This document shows, piece after piece, positions 37,242 to 47,254 of a DNA stretch of 64,000 nt. The DNA comes from DATFJT01 sp965230755 (GTDB lineage: Bacteria; Bacteroidota; Bacteroidia; Chitinophagales; Saprospiraceae). Each line of letters begins with the position of its first letter. The first letter of the stretch is position 1. A model generated the notes under the pieces. That model saw only the letters and a program-made list of their open reading frames with translations, was not told the DNA's origin and did not search any database. Position numbers and translations under genes: made by a program. The stretch is from assembly GCA_965230755.1 (NCBI GenBank), contig CBDDLT010000015.1:248001-312000 (forward strand), given 5' to 3'.

Positions 37242-37324
37242 CTCAAATATTTTACACGAATTTAAAACAATATATTTACAACATTAAGAAATTAACATAG
37301 TTCTCGGGGGAAGTAAAAACTTAG

Positions 37325-38419
37325 ATGTTAAGGTCACGAATTATACTATTGATTCTACTTTCAGGTGTCGAATTGACTTGTCATCGTGAAGAGCTAAAAA
37401 CTATTAGCTGCTACGAAGATCATTTGGAAAAGATAAGCAGATTACCCAATGGATTTATCCAAGATGGTCCGGAGGAAATATGGACTCAGATTCCCTGTGC
37501 CATCGACTTGACTGTTACACCAGAGATTGCCGAATTCGCAAAAAAACTAAGAAAACGAGTTGATCGTCCCGAACAGGAATTATTGCGAGAACTAAGTTCC
37601 GGAGTAGAGTGTAAGCTATTGGAAATTTTCGAAGATGAGAACATCGTTCTCTTGCCGGGAAGGGATTCGAGTTATTCATCCTTATTTACCGGATACTATA
37701 CCCCCATGTACAATGCGTCGACAATTAAAGACTCCATCTACCAAGTACCGATATTTTCCAATGAACTAAGTTATACCATTGATACTACAATCGTTCCAGG
37801 CTTGGGTAAGTCTGACTCCATAATTATTGACTCCATCATCCAGCAGCGAGAAATAGTGTATTTGAGGAACTACTTTGAAAGGTATCAGCTATATCTACAA
37901 GGAAGTGCATTGATTGAACTGGAAAATGGGGATCAAAAATACTTGGTATTTGAAAAGAGTAATGCCTATCCATTCGTTAGTTTAAATAAACTGATACGCC
38001 GGAATGACACATTGCCTCCTTTGCGAAGATATGGATTAGATGCGCTCCGGAAGTACTATTTTACCCATAGCCATATTCTAGACAGCCTATTTTCTTCCGA
38101 TCCATATCAATGTTATTACAGGATTGATGACAGAGCCATCAATAGTGCTTTGGGCATTCAACTCGTTGAAAATTTAAGTGTAGCAGTTGATACTGATTTC
38201 CACGAATTGGGATCAGTTTTTGTTGCTGAACTACCACAGATAAATTCAAAGGGAAGGTTGGTTTCCTATGAGTACCGGTTTTTAATTGGGTCTGACGTAG
38301 GAAGCTTTATCGACAAATCGTACAAATTTGATGTCTATTGTGGCACTGGCCCGAACAAAGGAGAAAAAGCTCAAAACATCAATCATTACGGTAGGATTTG
38401 GAAAATACAGAAACTTTAA
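37325..38419 (+). CDS. MltA-like lytic transglycosylase
   Basis: 364 residues with an N-terminal export signal and a possible, atypical lipobox (ELTC, C19). The body follows the MltA plan: LFTGYYTPMYNAS (family GYYxP), YQVPIFS, then the inserted domain, and a C-terminal 3D-like domain with LSVAVDTDFHELGSVFVAELP and GSDVGSFI...FDVYCGTG ending GRIWKIQKL. MltA enzymes cleave glycan strands of peptidoglycan to anhydromuropeptides, using an Asp in the 3D domain. The Asp of GSDVG or of FDVY is the likely counterpart. It stands alone, 167 bp before the unrecognised 661-residue gene. Confidence 0.85.
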   Translation: MLRSRIILLILLSGVELTCHREELKTISCYEDHLEKISRLPNGFIQDGPEEIWTQIPCAIDLTVTPEIAEFAKKLRKRVDRPEQELLRELSSGVECKLLEIFEDENIVLLPGRDSSYSSLFTGYYTPMYNASTIKDSIYQVPIFSNELSYTIDTTIVPGLGKSDSIIIDSIIQQREIVYLRNYFERYQLYLQGSALIELENGDQKYLVFEKSNAYPFVSLNKLIRRNDTLPPLRRYGLDALRKYYFTHSHILDSLFSSDPYQCYYRIDDRAINSALGIQLVENLSVAVDTDFHELGSVFVAELPQINSKGRLVSYEYRFLIGSDVGSFIDKSYKFDVYCGTGPNKGEKAQNINHYGRIWKIQKL

Positions 38420-38586
38420 ATTCTTAAACTGAATTATACCTCGGAAAACCTATCATTTCTTCATGTCAGATAGGTTAAAACAATCATTTTTTCAGCATTA
38501 TATTAAGATAATAATTATATTAAAAAACTAAATTTAATGCGAAAAAAAACCTGAAAGCCACTATATTCACATTTGGAAAATTACCT

Positions 38587-40572
38587 ATGAAAATTTTACT
38601 TCTATCATCTCATTATCTAGACGTCTATGCATATGGCTCAGACCATAGTATGGGTTTGATTATTGAGAAACCGATAGAGGGAGAGATCAAATCTGATCAA
38701 TTTTTTGAGGAAATTTTTTCCGGTTTCTCTCAAGAGTCGAATGGAGAAGATGAAAAGTACTGTGTGGTCTATTCTACACTAGAATCTGATCCAAATCTGG
38801 TGAGACTGTCTAATTTTATTGAATCAAGATCAGGAGATGAGTTGAGTTTAAAAATCCCCCTGATTCAATGCATACTGTGGTCGAATATTGAAAACCATGA
38901 ACAGCAGGTAATCACTATTGAAACAGGTTTAGAGGACTCTGCCATACACTACCATTTACCAGGAAAGAAACAACACAATAGACTAATTCGCAATCGTCAA
39001 TACAGTTATAGAGGATTTTTGAAAATGTTTTCGAAGGGTTTCGAAAAGGAGCTGGATGAATTGGGCTATGAATACAAGGAATCGGAGATAGATCTGTTTG
39101 AATTGAGGAGGGCACTTGAGGCCAACTTATCCAATTGGCAACAGAAAAAAGTAGGAAAGTATGTCAAACTTTTGATTACCTATCAACTTCATCCCGATGC
39201 GGTAAAAAGTGCTTTACAAAAGACAAATCGATCTCTAAAAAACTACATTACGGACGATATTTTCGAAAATAGGGCTGATAATCTCGTGATTCTTTTGGGC
39301 CATTACGGTATACTGGCCCACACTACGGAATACATTAAACAGCAATTTCCCAACACCGGATTCAATGTAATTTCCATAGGATCCAAACAGCAAATTATCG
39401 AAAGTCTGAGACTGGGTCTGAAGAGATACTTCACATTTGAATCTAATAAGTTGAGGAAAGCACAATTAGAAGAAGAATCTAAATTGGTACTTGCTCGTAA
39501 CAAGATTATCCAGGAAATTCAATCCCTCCAAATAGAACAATCCAGCAGAGACGAAGTGATTCAGTCTTTCTTTGTTGAAGCCCAAAATGCAGATATGCCC
39601 ATTGAAATATTGACTTGGCATATCGATAGCAGGATCAAATCCCTGCACCTCCAGACGGAGTTGTACGATTTAGAAAATTCTATTGAACAAGAAGAACTTC
39701 CTTATGTCCTTGAAACTGTTGATCCGGAGAAAGAATACATAGCCGAAAACACTGATAATGGAACTTCTGAAGAATCAACAGACTCTATTATCGTCGATGA
39801 CGAAGAAATTGAAGAGAAAGCTTCAGAAGAAAACCTAATAGACATTGAATTGCCCATAGACTTCTATTCTGAAGAGGAGGAAACTGAATCAGAACCTGAT
39901 CCGACGCCAATCGGGACTCAGGAAAGTGAAATAGTCAAAAAACTCAACCCCTTTCAAGTATCGGATTTTGAGTGGCCGGAAGACCAGAACGACAGCTTAC
40001 AGTTGGAAAACATCATTGAGACAGAAAAGATTTTTCCAAACAGTGAATTCATTCTTCTAAAAGGAAAGTTGAAAGGAAGCGAAATTCTTAGGGTCTTTAG
40101 GATCATTTCGACCAGCGAATTAGAGAACATAGAGAATCTTCAGAAATTCAGAAGATTGTACGAGAGGGAATCGAATTATTATACGGATGTCAGTAAAGTT
40201 TTCAGATCTAATTTCGGCTTGTTCTATTATCGAAAATTCTTTGAAGGAGTCAGCCTTGAAAGTGGGATCCAACAGTTGGGATTAGATAAGATCGACAATT
40301 TAGAAAATGCCGAATCCGTGCACCTCAAGTTAATTTTCCAATTATGGAAGACGGTCAAATCACTTGAGTTTTCAATGACTGACTTCAATGCCAAGAACTT
40401 CATCATCCTATCTGACCTAGAGAAAAAGATTGAACCCGAACTTAAAATTCTGTTGGTTGGATTCAAATCTCAGGTGAGTACCAAAAAAGAAATGGAAGAT
40501 AGAATGCACGACATGTTGTTTGATCTTCTCGACAATAATTTCTATCAGCAGTTTCTCGATAAATTCTATTGA
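38587..40572 (+). CDS. Unrecognised 661-residue protein with probable pseudokinase C-terminus
   Basis: I do not recognise this family. Visible parts: an N-terminal region of about 200 residues; a receiver-like alpha/beta stretch near 230-290 (NLVILLGHYGILAHT ... GLKRYFTFES); a helical segment to about 380; an acidic Glu/Asp/Ser-rich linker (about 380-460); and a C-terminal domain (about 475-661) with the layout of a protein kinase. There FEGVSLESG resembles a hinge, MTDFNAKNFII (597-607) aligns with HRDLKPENILI and keeps D599 and N604, and KILLVGF (620-626) stands where DFG should be. The beta-3 lysine appears to be Arg (LRVFRI). It has no signal peptide or membrane segment. Cytosolic signalling or scaffolding is my inference. 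A PspC gene follows 82 bp later. Confidence 0.6.
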   Translation: MKILLLSSHYLDVYAYGSDHSMGLIIEKPIEGEIKSDQFFEEIFSGFSQESNGEDEKYCVVYSTLESDPNLVRLSNFIESRSGDELSLKIPLIQCILWSNIENHEQQVITIETGLEDSAIHYHLPGKKQHNRLIRNRQYSYRGFLKMFSKGFEKELDELGYEYKESEIDLFELRRALEANLSNWQQKKVGKYVKLLITYQLHPDAVKSALQKTNRSLKNYITDDIFENRADNLVILLGHYGILAHTTEYIKQQFPNTGFNVISIGSKQQIIESLRLGLKRYFTFESNKLRKAQLEEESKLVLARNKIIQEIQSLQIEQSSRDEVIQSFFVEAQNADMPIEILTWHIDSRIKSLHLQTELYDLENSIEQEELPYVLETVDPEKEYIAENTDNGTSEESTDSIIVDDEEIEEKASEENLIDIELPIDFYSEEEETESEPDPTPIGTQESEIVKKLNPFQVSDFEWPEDQNDSLQLENIIETEKIFPNSEFILLKGKLKGSEILRVFRIISTSELENIENLQKFRRLYERESNYYTDVSKVFRSNFGLFYYRKFFEGVSLESGIQQLGLDKIDNLENAESVHLKLIFQLWKTVKSLEFSMTDFNAKNFIILSDLEKKIEPELKILLVGFKSQVSTKKEMEDRMHDMLFDLLDNNFYQQFLDKFY

Positions 40573-40654
40573 TATAGGCGCTTAGGGATACTTTCCACTT
40601 TTTTTTATAACTTTCTAGTCTTGTTCTCCGTTATGGGGAGGTCAATTGAACCTT

Positions 40655-40894
40655 ATGAGCTATTTTCAAAAAATAACTGATTTTGTTAGGAATATGGTAG
40701 AGTATTCCACTTTTGGTGTTTGTCATTACATTGGTGAGAAGATATCCATTAAGGCTAGTAGCGTTCGAATACACTTTATATACCTCTCCTTTGTCACACT
40801 CGGGTCACCATTGGTACTCTATGTCTTTTTGATCTTTTGGATCAATATTAAGAAGCATTTGCGCACCAGAAAAACCGCGGTTGTTTTCGAGTAG
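40655..40894 (+). CDS. PspC-domain membrane protein
   Basis: 79 residues from ATG 40655 (a TTG at 40646 would add three residues). The pattern FGVCHYIGEKISIKASSVRIHFIYLSFVTLGSPLVLYVFLIFW follows the PspC domain: a short amphipathic start, a Val-Arg before the first membrane helix, and a second half of the hydrophobic hairpin. PspC proteins are inner-membrane parts of phage-shock-type envelope stress responses. A GGGGAGG run at 40635-40641 is 4 nt from the TTG and 13 nt from the ATG, so the start is not certain. It converges with the PorP/SprF gene (8-bp gap). Confidence 0.75.
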   Translation: MSYFQKITDFVRNMVEYSTFGVCHYIGEKISIKASSVRIHFIYLSFVTLGSPLVLYVFLIFWINIKKHLRTRKTAVVFE

Positions 40895-40902
40895 TTTCTA
40901 GC

Positions 40903-41961
40903 TTAAAACTTAGGACATTTCAGAGGTGTTCTGAAATTGGCATCCCTTTGATAGTAGTAAACCGACAACTCTATTCCACCTCTTCCGTTATTGATGGCCG
41001 TAATAGGACTGTTATTGATTTCGTAGCTCAATCCAAACAACCACTTTTCATACTCTAACATAACAGAAGGAATATAGGACTCTAAATACTGACTATCATA
41101 GGTATTGGTAAATCGAAGCCATATTCCGGCTCGCAGTGCCAACTCTCTGAAGTACTTACTATTGAATCTAAGATTCATTCCCGGACTAATTTGTCTATAT
41201 CCGGCTTGTGCGGTATACATGAAATTAGGCAGAATACTTACCGACTTGGATAGCGGCAACTCTCCTCCCCCGTGAAATAAGATTCTTGAATCTAAGGTTA
41301 TATTTCCGTCATTTAGAAAGCTGATTTCAGGAGCATTGGCATGAAAATAACTACCGCCGGCATAGATGCTCTTGTTTTCATCAAATACGGCATACCATAA
41401 CAGACCTACGTTCAAATCGATATACAAATCGGTAGATGAACTTGGACTATTTGTAGGTGTATTGGTTCCAATGGTATTGGTTGCAGCGTCGTACTGCTGA
41501 TAGAACCAAAGATTGCCATCAGAAAAACTATGAGATCCAAATCCACCTTGTACCCCAAGAGAAATATAACTGTCGTAGCCCTGATATACACCAGCCAACT
41601 GCATTAAATACGCTGCTGTAAGTTGTGCTCTGCTGATCTGAAAATCACTACTACCCGCTTGATCATTAATGAAATTTACGCCCAAGGCAAAGAAATCTCT
41701 ATTGAAAGCCTGGAATCTCATATCCATTGAAGCTCCGATGGTTCTATAAGGATCCCCATCCAATGGTAAAGACCACGCATCCCTATAGTTTATACCAGCT
41801 CTCCATTTTCCCTGAAAGGCACCCGTAAGGGCCGGATTAGTATGGATAGGAGCATTGTAAAATTGGTTGAAAACCGGGTCCTGTGCTGCAGCAAGCTGAA
41901 ACAAGAATACGGATAATAAGCTTAGTAGAATATTTTTCATAAAAACAAGTCTAAAACTCAA
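40903..41961 (-). CDS. PorP/SprF-family type IX secretion membrane protein
   Basis: 352 residues: signal peptide (KNILLSLLSVFLFQLAAAQ), then the family opening DPVFNQFYNAPIHTNPALTGAF, GKWRAGINYRDAW, and alternating strands typical of an outer-membrane beta barrel. PorP/SprF proteins are outer-membrane partners of T9SS substrates; SprF is needed to place SprB on the surface. It follows the giant type B protein by 9 bp in the same operon, as sprF follows sprB, so it is probably the dedicated partner of that protein. The first Met (MSFRLVFMKN) may be too early; M8 before KNILLSL is the better start. Confidence 0.93.
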   Translation of the reverse strand: MSFRLVFMKNILLSLLSVFLFQLAAAQDPVFNQFYNAPIHTNPALTGAFQGKWRAGINYRDAWSLPLDGDPYRTIGASMDMRFQAFNRDFFALGVNFINDQAGSSDFQISRAQLTAAYLMQLAGVYQGYDSYISLGVQGGFGSHSFSDGNLWFYQQYDAATNTIGTNTPTNSPSSSTDLYIDLNVGLLWYAVFDENKSIYAGGSYFHANAPEISFLNDGNITLDSRILFHGGGELPLSKSVSILPNFMYTAQAGYRQISPGMNLRFNSKYFRELALRAGIWLRFTNTYDSQYLESYIPSVMLEYEKWLFGLSYEINNSPITAINNGRGGIELSVYYYQRDANFRTPLKCPKF

Positions 41962-41970
41962 TTAATACTT

Positions 41971-44900
41971 TTATCGAATTAATGTCGTGTGGCCAAAGGT
42001 CTTATACGTGAGACCATCTGTATAGATGAAAATCGCATACCAAACATACACACCCGGCTGGCATTTCTCACCATTGAAATCACCGTCCCAGCCCTGCAAT
42101 CCATTATCGATAAAAAAGTCATTTTGCTCATACATTAATTCTCCCCAACGATCGAATATCTTGAACTCCTCAATGAATACATCTTCCTCTCCCAAAACAC
42201 CCAATCTATTGTTGTTATTTGCATCCGGAGTAAATCCTGTTGGCACCAAGATCTGCGGTAATTTATCGACTAGTAAGGAGAATGAAATCTCAACCTCACA
42301 TCCGTTATCATCGATTACTACAAAATTGTAAAGGCTATTTTGAATAGGATAAAACAATGCTGTAGAATCATTGAGAACTCTGAATCCAACCGAATCGGAC
42401 TCCCAGAAAATATCATAGTTGCCCTGGTTGCCTACTACTTGAGGTATCAGAACTAATGTATCCCCAAAAATCATAGAAGTATCAGAAATATTCACCACAT
42501 CAATCTGAGGTGGATTGATCAATGTCACAGAATCACGTACCTCACAACCATCAGCATCTAATACCACTATATCGTAATCACCGGATGAGAGATCCGGGAA
42601 AAACATAAACGGAACAAATGATGATCCGCCATCAATACTGTATTGATATGGAGGTGTTCCTCCTAGTGGATTAATTGTTATGGACCCTGAAGGTGTATTG
42701 AAACAGTCTATGGAGTCAACGGCAAGATCCAAGGAGTCTAAAGCCGACTCGGTAAAGATGAATACAATTTTCTCCTCCATACAGCCATTATCATCTGTCA
42801 CCGTAACATCATATCGTCCCCTTACAAGACTGTCGCGCATTATAGTAGAATCCCCATCTGCCCACATGATATCAAAGGGATCTGTTCCTCCGAAAATGAG
42901 CAATTCGACACTACCAAACTCTTCATTACATTTTGGCAAGGTCAGGTTAGTAGCAATGACAATGCTATCAACCGCTACGATTTCGTAACTGGCTTCAGCC
43001 TCACAACCCGTATCATCAGTAACCGTAACACCGTATAGACCAGGTCCAAGATTCATCAGGCCAGATAGGGTGTCACCCGTATTCCACATATAAGAAAGAG
43101 GTGGATTGCTATTGACAACATTAGTAACCACTACCGATCCTGTGGAGTCATTTGCACAGTCCAAATCCACCGTAGACAACTCGATCATTAAGGAGTCACC
43201 ATCGGGTAAAAATCTTGTAAAATCAGCCATACAACCTCTGGAGTCTCTAATGGTCACGGTATAATCTCTATCCCCTAAAGCATTAACTATCGCGAATGAG
43301 TCAATACCCATGTAATCCCAGAGATAAGTATAATCAGATAAGTTTCCATTTCCACTTCCTCCGCTTACTTGAGATACACCTATGATCCCATTGTCATTTC
43401 CAACACATGTCGGAGGTACTATACTTAGGTCAGCCAAAATACTATCAAAAGAGACTACCAAAATACTGTCTAATACAGTACACAGATTACCATCAGTAAC
43501 TTCGACGTACTGCCATCCGTCAGCTACACCCATCCATTCCGGAGTATTGGGGCCACCTTGCCAGTTATAACTATACGGCATGGTTCCCCCTGCAGCAGTG
43601 ACCATTAGGGTGGAATTATTTTGTCCCGCACAAGAGGTATCCGTTTGTGTGAGCGTAGTCGTCAAGGCAGACATCGGTTGCTCTATTGTAAATGAATAAT
43701 TCTGTATACAATTATTATTGTCAATCAAATTGAGGAAATAATCACCTGCCTCTAAGTTATCGATATCCTCCATGTTCGAATTAAAAGCATTAGGGCCTGT
43801 CCAGTTAAAAACATAAGGCATGGTTCCTCCTGTAATATCCACTGATATCGATCCTTCAAAGGCTCCAAAACAGTTATTGTGTACCACTATCGAATCAATG
43901 CTAAATGTATCCGGTTCCATTATTTCGATCGAGTCAATTTTCTCACATCCGGCTTCATCAGTCACCGTCACAGTGTACACTCCGCCAGGAAGCAATCGAA
44001 CATCAAACGAAGTTGTAGCTAATGGATCATTCCATAAGAAATTGATCATTGTTCCTGTTCCTCCTCGTACAAAAGCCCTTGCCGCACCATCTCTTACACC
44101 AGGACAAGAAACATTTTGAACCAACATAATAGAATCTAAGAATAGGTTGTGGTCCTGATAAAGATCAATAGTAATTGTTGTGTCACAGGAAGTAAGGGCA
44201 TCTTCTATATGAATATTATAGCTACCAGCTTCTAAACCAGTTCTAATAGTATCTTGAGTTATCAACCCGTCGGGCCAAGTAATAGTGTAAGGACTCGTTC
44301 CGCCTGAAATATGCAATACTATTTCACCGTCCATACCACCACAACTTGGAGTAATACTATCGAAAGTGATCATAAGTGGATTTGCTTGTATGGACATTGC
44401 AAAATCAATGGTATCACTACAACCAAAATCATCTATGACTATGACCGAATATTGCCCATCGTCTAAATCCGTAAATATCCCTGTCTCATTGATCTCTCCA
44501 TTTGAAAGACGATATTCCACATCTCCGATTGGGTCAGTACTTGATATTTCAATTCTTCCTCCAACACTACATATAGGATCCGTTGTCTGGAAAGTATTTT
44601 CCAACATACACTCCCCTACTCTACAGACTATGGAATCAATCAAAGATGCACAGTAGGCCTCTTGGTCTGTTGGAATTGCTCTTGCCTGAAAAATAATCGA
44701 ATCCCCTAATTGAAGATTCTGAAATAACCTTGATCTATCATTGGTCGCATCCCAATCGAAAAAAGTACCATCTTCATCAGTATAGCTGATTTCATAAGAA
44801 TCCGTTCCCGTTGGTTCATCCCATGTGATCGTAATATTTCCGTCCAGATCAAAAACACAGCCCAAATCTACTGCATCAAAGTCGGGCTTGGTTCCTACTA

Positions 44901-47247
44901 TAACCGAATCTCTAAGGCTACAACCAAGATCATTGACCGTCTCCAAATAAACAACTCCGTCGGCGCTATGAGTATAAACTGGGTCCGGACAATCAGTACA
45001 AGATAAGTCATTGTGCGCCCATTCATAATCCCAATTGTAATCATGGTTGAAAGAAATAGACCATCCAACCAAACTTCCTATATCTTGAAGTCCAAAGGCA
45101 TCAGACAAAATCAGCTTCCATTCACCGTTGATCGTGCTGTTGTTCAAATCATTCCAACTCCCCATCGGTGAATAAGTCCCCGTAAAAGGAGCGCTGCCTG
45201 TCTGGATAGGTGTTGATGCATCAGTTCTGAAGCAGGTCTGGGTAAAATTCGGATCAAAGCCACCTACACCATTGAACAACAGCATGGTCTCTCCAGATGG
45301 ACTTTCGATATGGGCAGTTATATCCGAGGAGATATTGGTTACTATTTCTACACATATTTCGACCAATTGTCCATTCACATCAGTCAACTGTTGTGGAAAT
45401 ATTTCCTGAATAAGATTTGTATTCACTAAAGGATTACTTGCCGGATGACTTAAGGCCCCAAAAGATTCATTCGGGTAAGTATTAAACTTAACCAGTTCCA
45501 TTGGGAATTCTCGACTTTCTAAAGCCACGGTATTTCCTGGGCATAAAGTCGTATCAAAATCTAAGCTTAATCTTTCTCTGCATTCATAACAATCCGGATG
45601 CACAAAAGGCAAGGTAGGAATTACAACACTTGTGTCAAACTCACAACCGAATTCATCTACTACATCTATAGAATAACGAGCAAATCCCGCATCTACCGGA
45701 GAAGCTTGAATTTCTGTAAAATTATAGTCTATAATATCCGCCTGAGGGGTCCAGTCGTAATTGACGATGGCAGGATTAAATTTTTCTACATTTCTGAAAA
45801 GATCTTCTCTAAAATTGATTCCCCATTCGAAAATCCATCCATTATCAGCAGCTAGGTTATCTGTTACCTGTATAGTCCATTCACCATTTAATGGACATCC
45901 AATCAATCCACTAAAGTCGTCATCAGGCTCATAAGACCCAGGCGCAAAGTAGGGATCAGAATAAGTATGTCTCATACCATTTTGATCGGGAACCGTTGTA
46001 TAGGTGTAGGTGGGAGGATTAACATCTCTAAGTCTACCGAAATCAGGAAAATTCTCCGTAAAACAATAGTAATATGGTCTCCCAGGAGTTGTATCTGCCG
46101 AGATTCCATCAACCGAAGAAGAAGCCATTGGTTCTCCAAAATTAGCTGTACCTAAGGTTCCGTATTGTAATAAATCCACACTTTGTCCATTAGGACATTC
46201 CAATGTAATTTCAAGATCTCCGGAGTAAGAGTGCTCTAATGAAAGACAAATTGATTCTAAGTCAGTATTACTTGTTACCACAGCACCACTACCAAAATCT
46301 GTAAATAGCAATGAAGTTGAATAACTTGCACCACTACCATCAGGCAAAAATAAAGTATCAGACAAGGTTTTTCCTACGGGAAAACTCAATTCCTTGGTTT
46401 CAATTTCGAGATTAGATCCGGAACCAATAGATAAAGAAGCCGTCAAATCTATGGTATCACCAACACAAATATTCTGTGGTAAATTATCCACAGAAACCAC
46501 AAAATCCGGCTTAGCACTTACACGAACACGCTGTTTCTGAATTGTTGTGCTTTTACATCCTTTTTCATCTTCAATTTCTAAATTAACAAAGTAACCGCCT
46601 GGTTCATCATAAATATGTTGAACAATTGGTCCATATGCCCGCTGGCCATCTCCAAATGTCCAAGTAAAAGTCGATGTTGCATCGGACTGATCGTAAATGA
46701 CCCCAGATTGCGGATATACTCCCTTCCCTTCAAATCGAACCAATGATCCTGGGCAAACATCTATATACCCAGTGTCTACAGGATCAATAACCGGGTTAGT
46801 CCCTGTTATCTCCGCGAAAACATGTTGACAGCTCTGTACACAAGAGATTTCAGCAATCCAACCCCTTCCTACACCGGAACCGTCTGAAGTAAATTCGGCA
46901 AATATACAACCAGTAGTATTGATAGCTGTAGCTCTTATATTTACTTCTGAACTAACCATAATGTCGTTCGAACAAAACAAAAGGTCTGCGCTAGCATCCA
47001 TCCCGTCATAAAAGCATAAAATATCACCATTGGCAATATCATAGGGAAATAAGAATAAGTTTATATGACTCGCTCCGCTTCCATCAGGACAAATAAGCGT
47101 AGTGGAAGATTCTCCATTTGAATAATCTCCTGCCTGTCCTCCACTATCGGTAAAGAAGTCATCACAGGATGTGATAGAGTTTTGTCCACTAACGAAATAA
47201 TAAGATATGCACTGGATCAATAGTAGGATAATCAGCTTTGACTTCAT
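41971..47247 (-). CDS. SprB-like giant adhesin with CUB-like, PKD, P domains and type B T9SS signal
   Basis: 1758 residues. Signal peptide, then a CUB-like domain (about 22-145, cysteine-rich, with ILCFYDGMDASADLLFC), a PKD domain (FTWTFGDGQRAYGP), two proprotein-convertase P-like domains (LNGEWTIQVTDNLAADNGWI and INGEWKLILSDAFGLQDIG), an Fn3-like segment (ITITWDEPTGTDSYEISY), and then about ten SprB repeats of the type GGTxPYxxxWxxG...LxxGxYxVxVTDxxGC. The end is the CHU_C type B sorting domain (LVPTGFTPDANNNNRLGV, IFDRWGELMYEQN, WDGDFNGEKCQPGVYVW). No enzyme domain is seen. The adjoining PorP/SprF gene suggests a cell-surface adhesin possibly linked to gliding. Confidence 0.93.
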   Translation of the reverse strand: MKSKLIILLLIQCISYYFVSGQNSITSCDDFFTDSGGQAGDYSNGESSTTLICPDGSGASHINLFLFPYDIANGDILCFYDGMDASADLLFCSNDIMVSSEVNIRATAINTTGCIFAEFTSDGSGVGRGWIAEISCVQSCQHVFAEITGTNPVIDPVDTGYIDVCPGSLVRFEGKGVYPQSGVIYDQSDATSTFTWTFGDGQRAYGPIVQHIYDEPGGYFVNLEIEDEKGCKSTTIQKQRVRVSAKPDFVVSVDNLPQNICVGDTIDLTASLSIGSGSNLEIETKELSFPVGKTLSDTLFLPDGSGASYSTSLLFTDFGSGAVVTSNTDLESICLSLEHSYSGDLEITLECPNGQSVDLLQYGTLGTANFGEPMASSSVDGISADTTPGRPYYYCFTENFPDFGRLRDVNPPTYTYTTVPDQNGMRHTYSDPYFAPGSYEPDDDFSGLIGCPLNGEWTIQVTDNLAADNGWIFEWGINFREDLFRNVEKFNPAIVNYDWTPQADIIDYNFTEIQASPVDAGFARYSIDVVDEFGCEFDTSVVIPTLPFVHPDCYECRERLSLDFDTTLCPGNTVALESREFPMELVKFNTYPNESFGALSHPASNPLVNTNLIQEIFPQQLTDVNGQLVEICVEIVTNISSDITAHIESPSGETMLLFNGVGGFDPNFTQTCFRTDASTPIQTGSAPFTGTYSPMGSWNDLNNSTINGEWKLILSDAFGLQDIGSLVGWSISFNHDYNWDYEWAHNDLSCTDCPDPVYTHSADGVVYLETVNDLGCSLRDSVIVGTKPDFDAVDLGCVFDLDGNITITWDEPTGTDSYEISYTDEDGTFFDWDATNDRSRLFQNLQLGDSIIFQARAIPTDQEAYCASLIDSIVCRVGECMLENTFQTTDPICSVGGRIEISSTDPIGDVEYRLSNGEINETGIFTDLDDGQYSVIVIDDFGCSDTIDFAMSIQANPLMITFDSITPSCGGMDGEIVLHISGGTSPYTITWPDGLITQDTIRTGLEAGSYNIHIEDALTSCDTTITIDLYQDHNLFLDSIMLVQNVSCPGVRDGAARAFVRGGTGTMINFLWNDPLATTSFDVRLLPGGVYTVTVTDEAGCEKIDSIEIMEPDTFSIDSIVVHNNCFGAFEGSISVDITGGTMPYVFNWTGPNAFNSNMEDIDNLEAGDYFLNLIDNNNCIQNYSFTIEQPMSALTTTLTQTDTSCAGQNNSTLMVTAAGGTMPYSYNWQGGPNTPEWMGVADGWQYVEVTDGNLCTVLDSILVVSFDSILADLSIVPPTCVGNDNGIIGVSQVSGGSGNGNLSDYTYLWDYMGIDSFAIVNALGDRDYTVTIRDSRGCMADFTRFLPDGDSLMIELSTVDLDCANDSTGSVVVTNVVNSNPPLSYMWNTGDTLSGLMNLGPGLYGVTVTDDTGCEAEASYEIVAVDSIVIATNLTLPKCNEEFGSVELLIFGGTDPFDIMWADGDSTIMRDSLVRGRYDVTVTDDNGCMEEKIVFIFTESALDSLDLAVDSIDCFNTPSGSITINPLGGTPPYQYSIDGGSSFVPFMFFPDLSSGDYDIVVLDADGCEVRDSVTLINPPQIDVVNISDTSMIFGDTLVLIPQVVGNQGNYDIFWESDSVGFRVLNDSTALFYPIQNSLYNFVVIDDNGCEVEISFSLLVDKLPQILVPTGFTPDANNNNRLGVLGEEDVFIEEFKIFDRWGELMYEQNDFFIDNGLQGWDGDFNGEKCQPGVYVWYAIFIYTDGLTYKTFGHTTLIR

Positions 47248-47254
47248 CGGTTTA

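Noticed and set aside
46484..46492. Perfect TTATCCACA DnaA box
   Set aside because: A single copy lying inside the coding sequence of the giant adhesin, far from dnaA; expected by chance at this frequency.
41971..47247. Repeated blocks in the giant adhesin as a possible CRISPR or satellite array
   Set aside because: The similarity is at protein level (SprB repeats), with diverged DNA and no constant spacer length.
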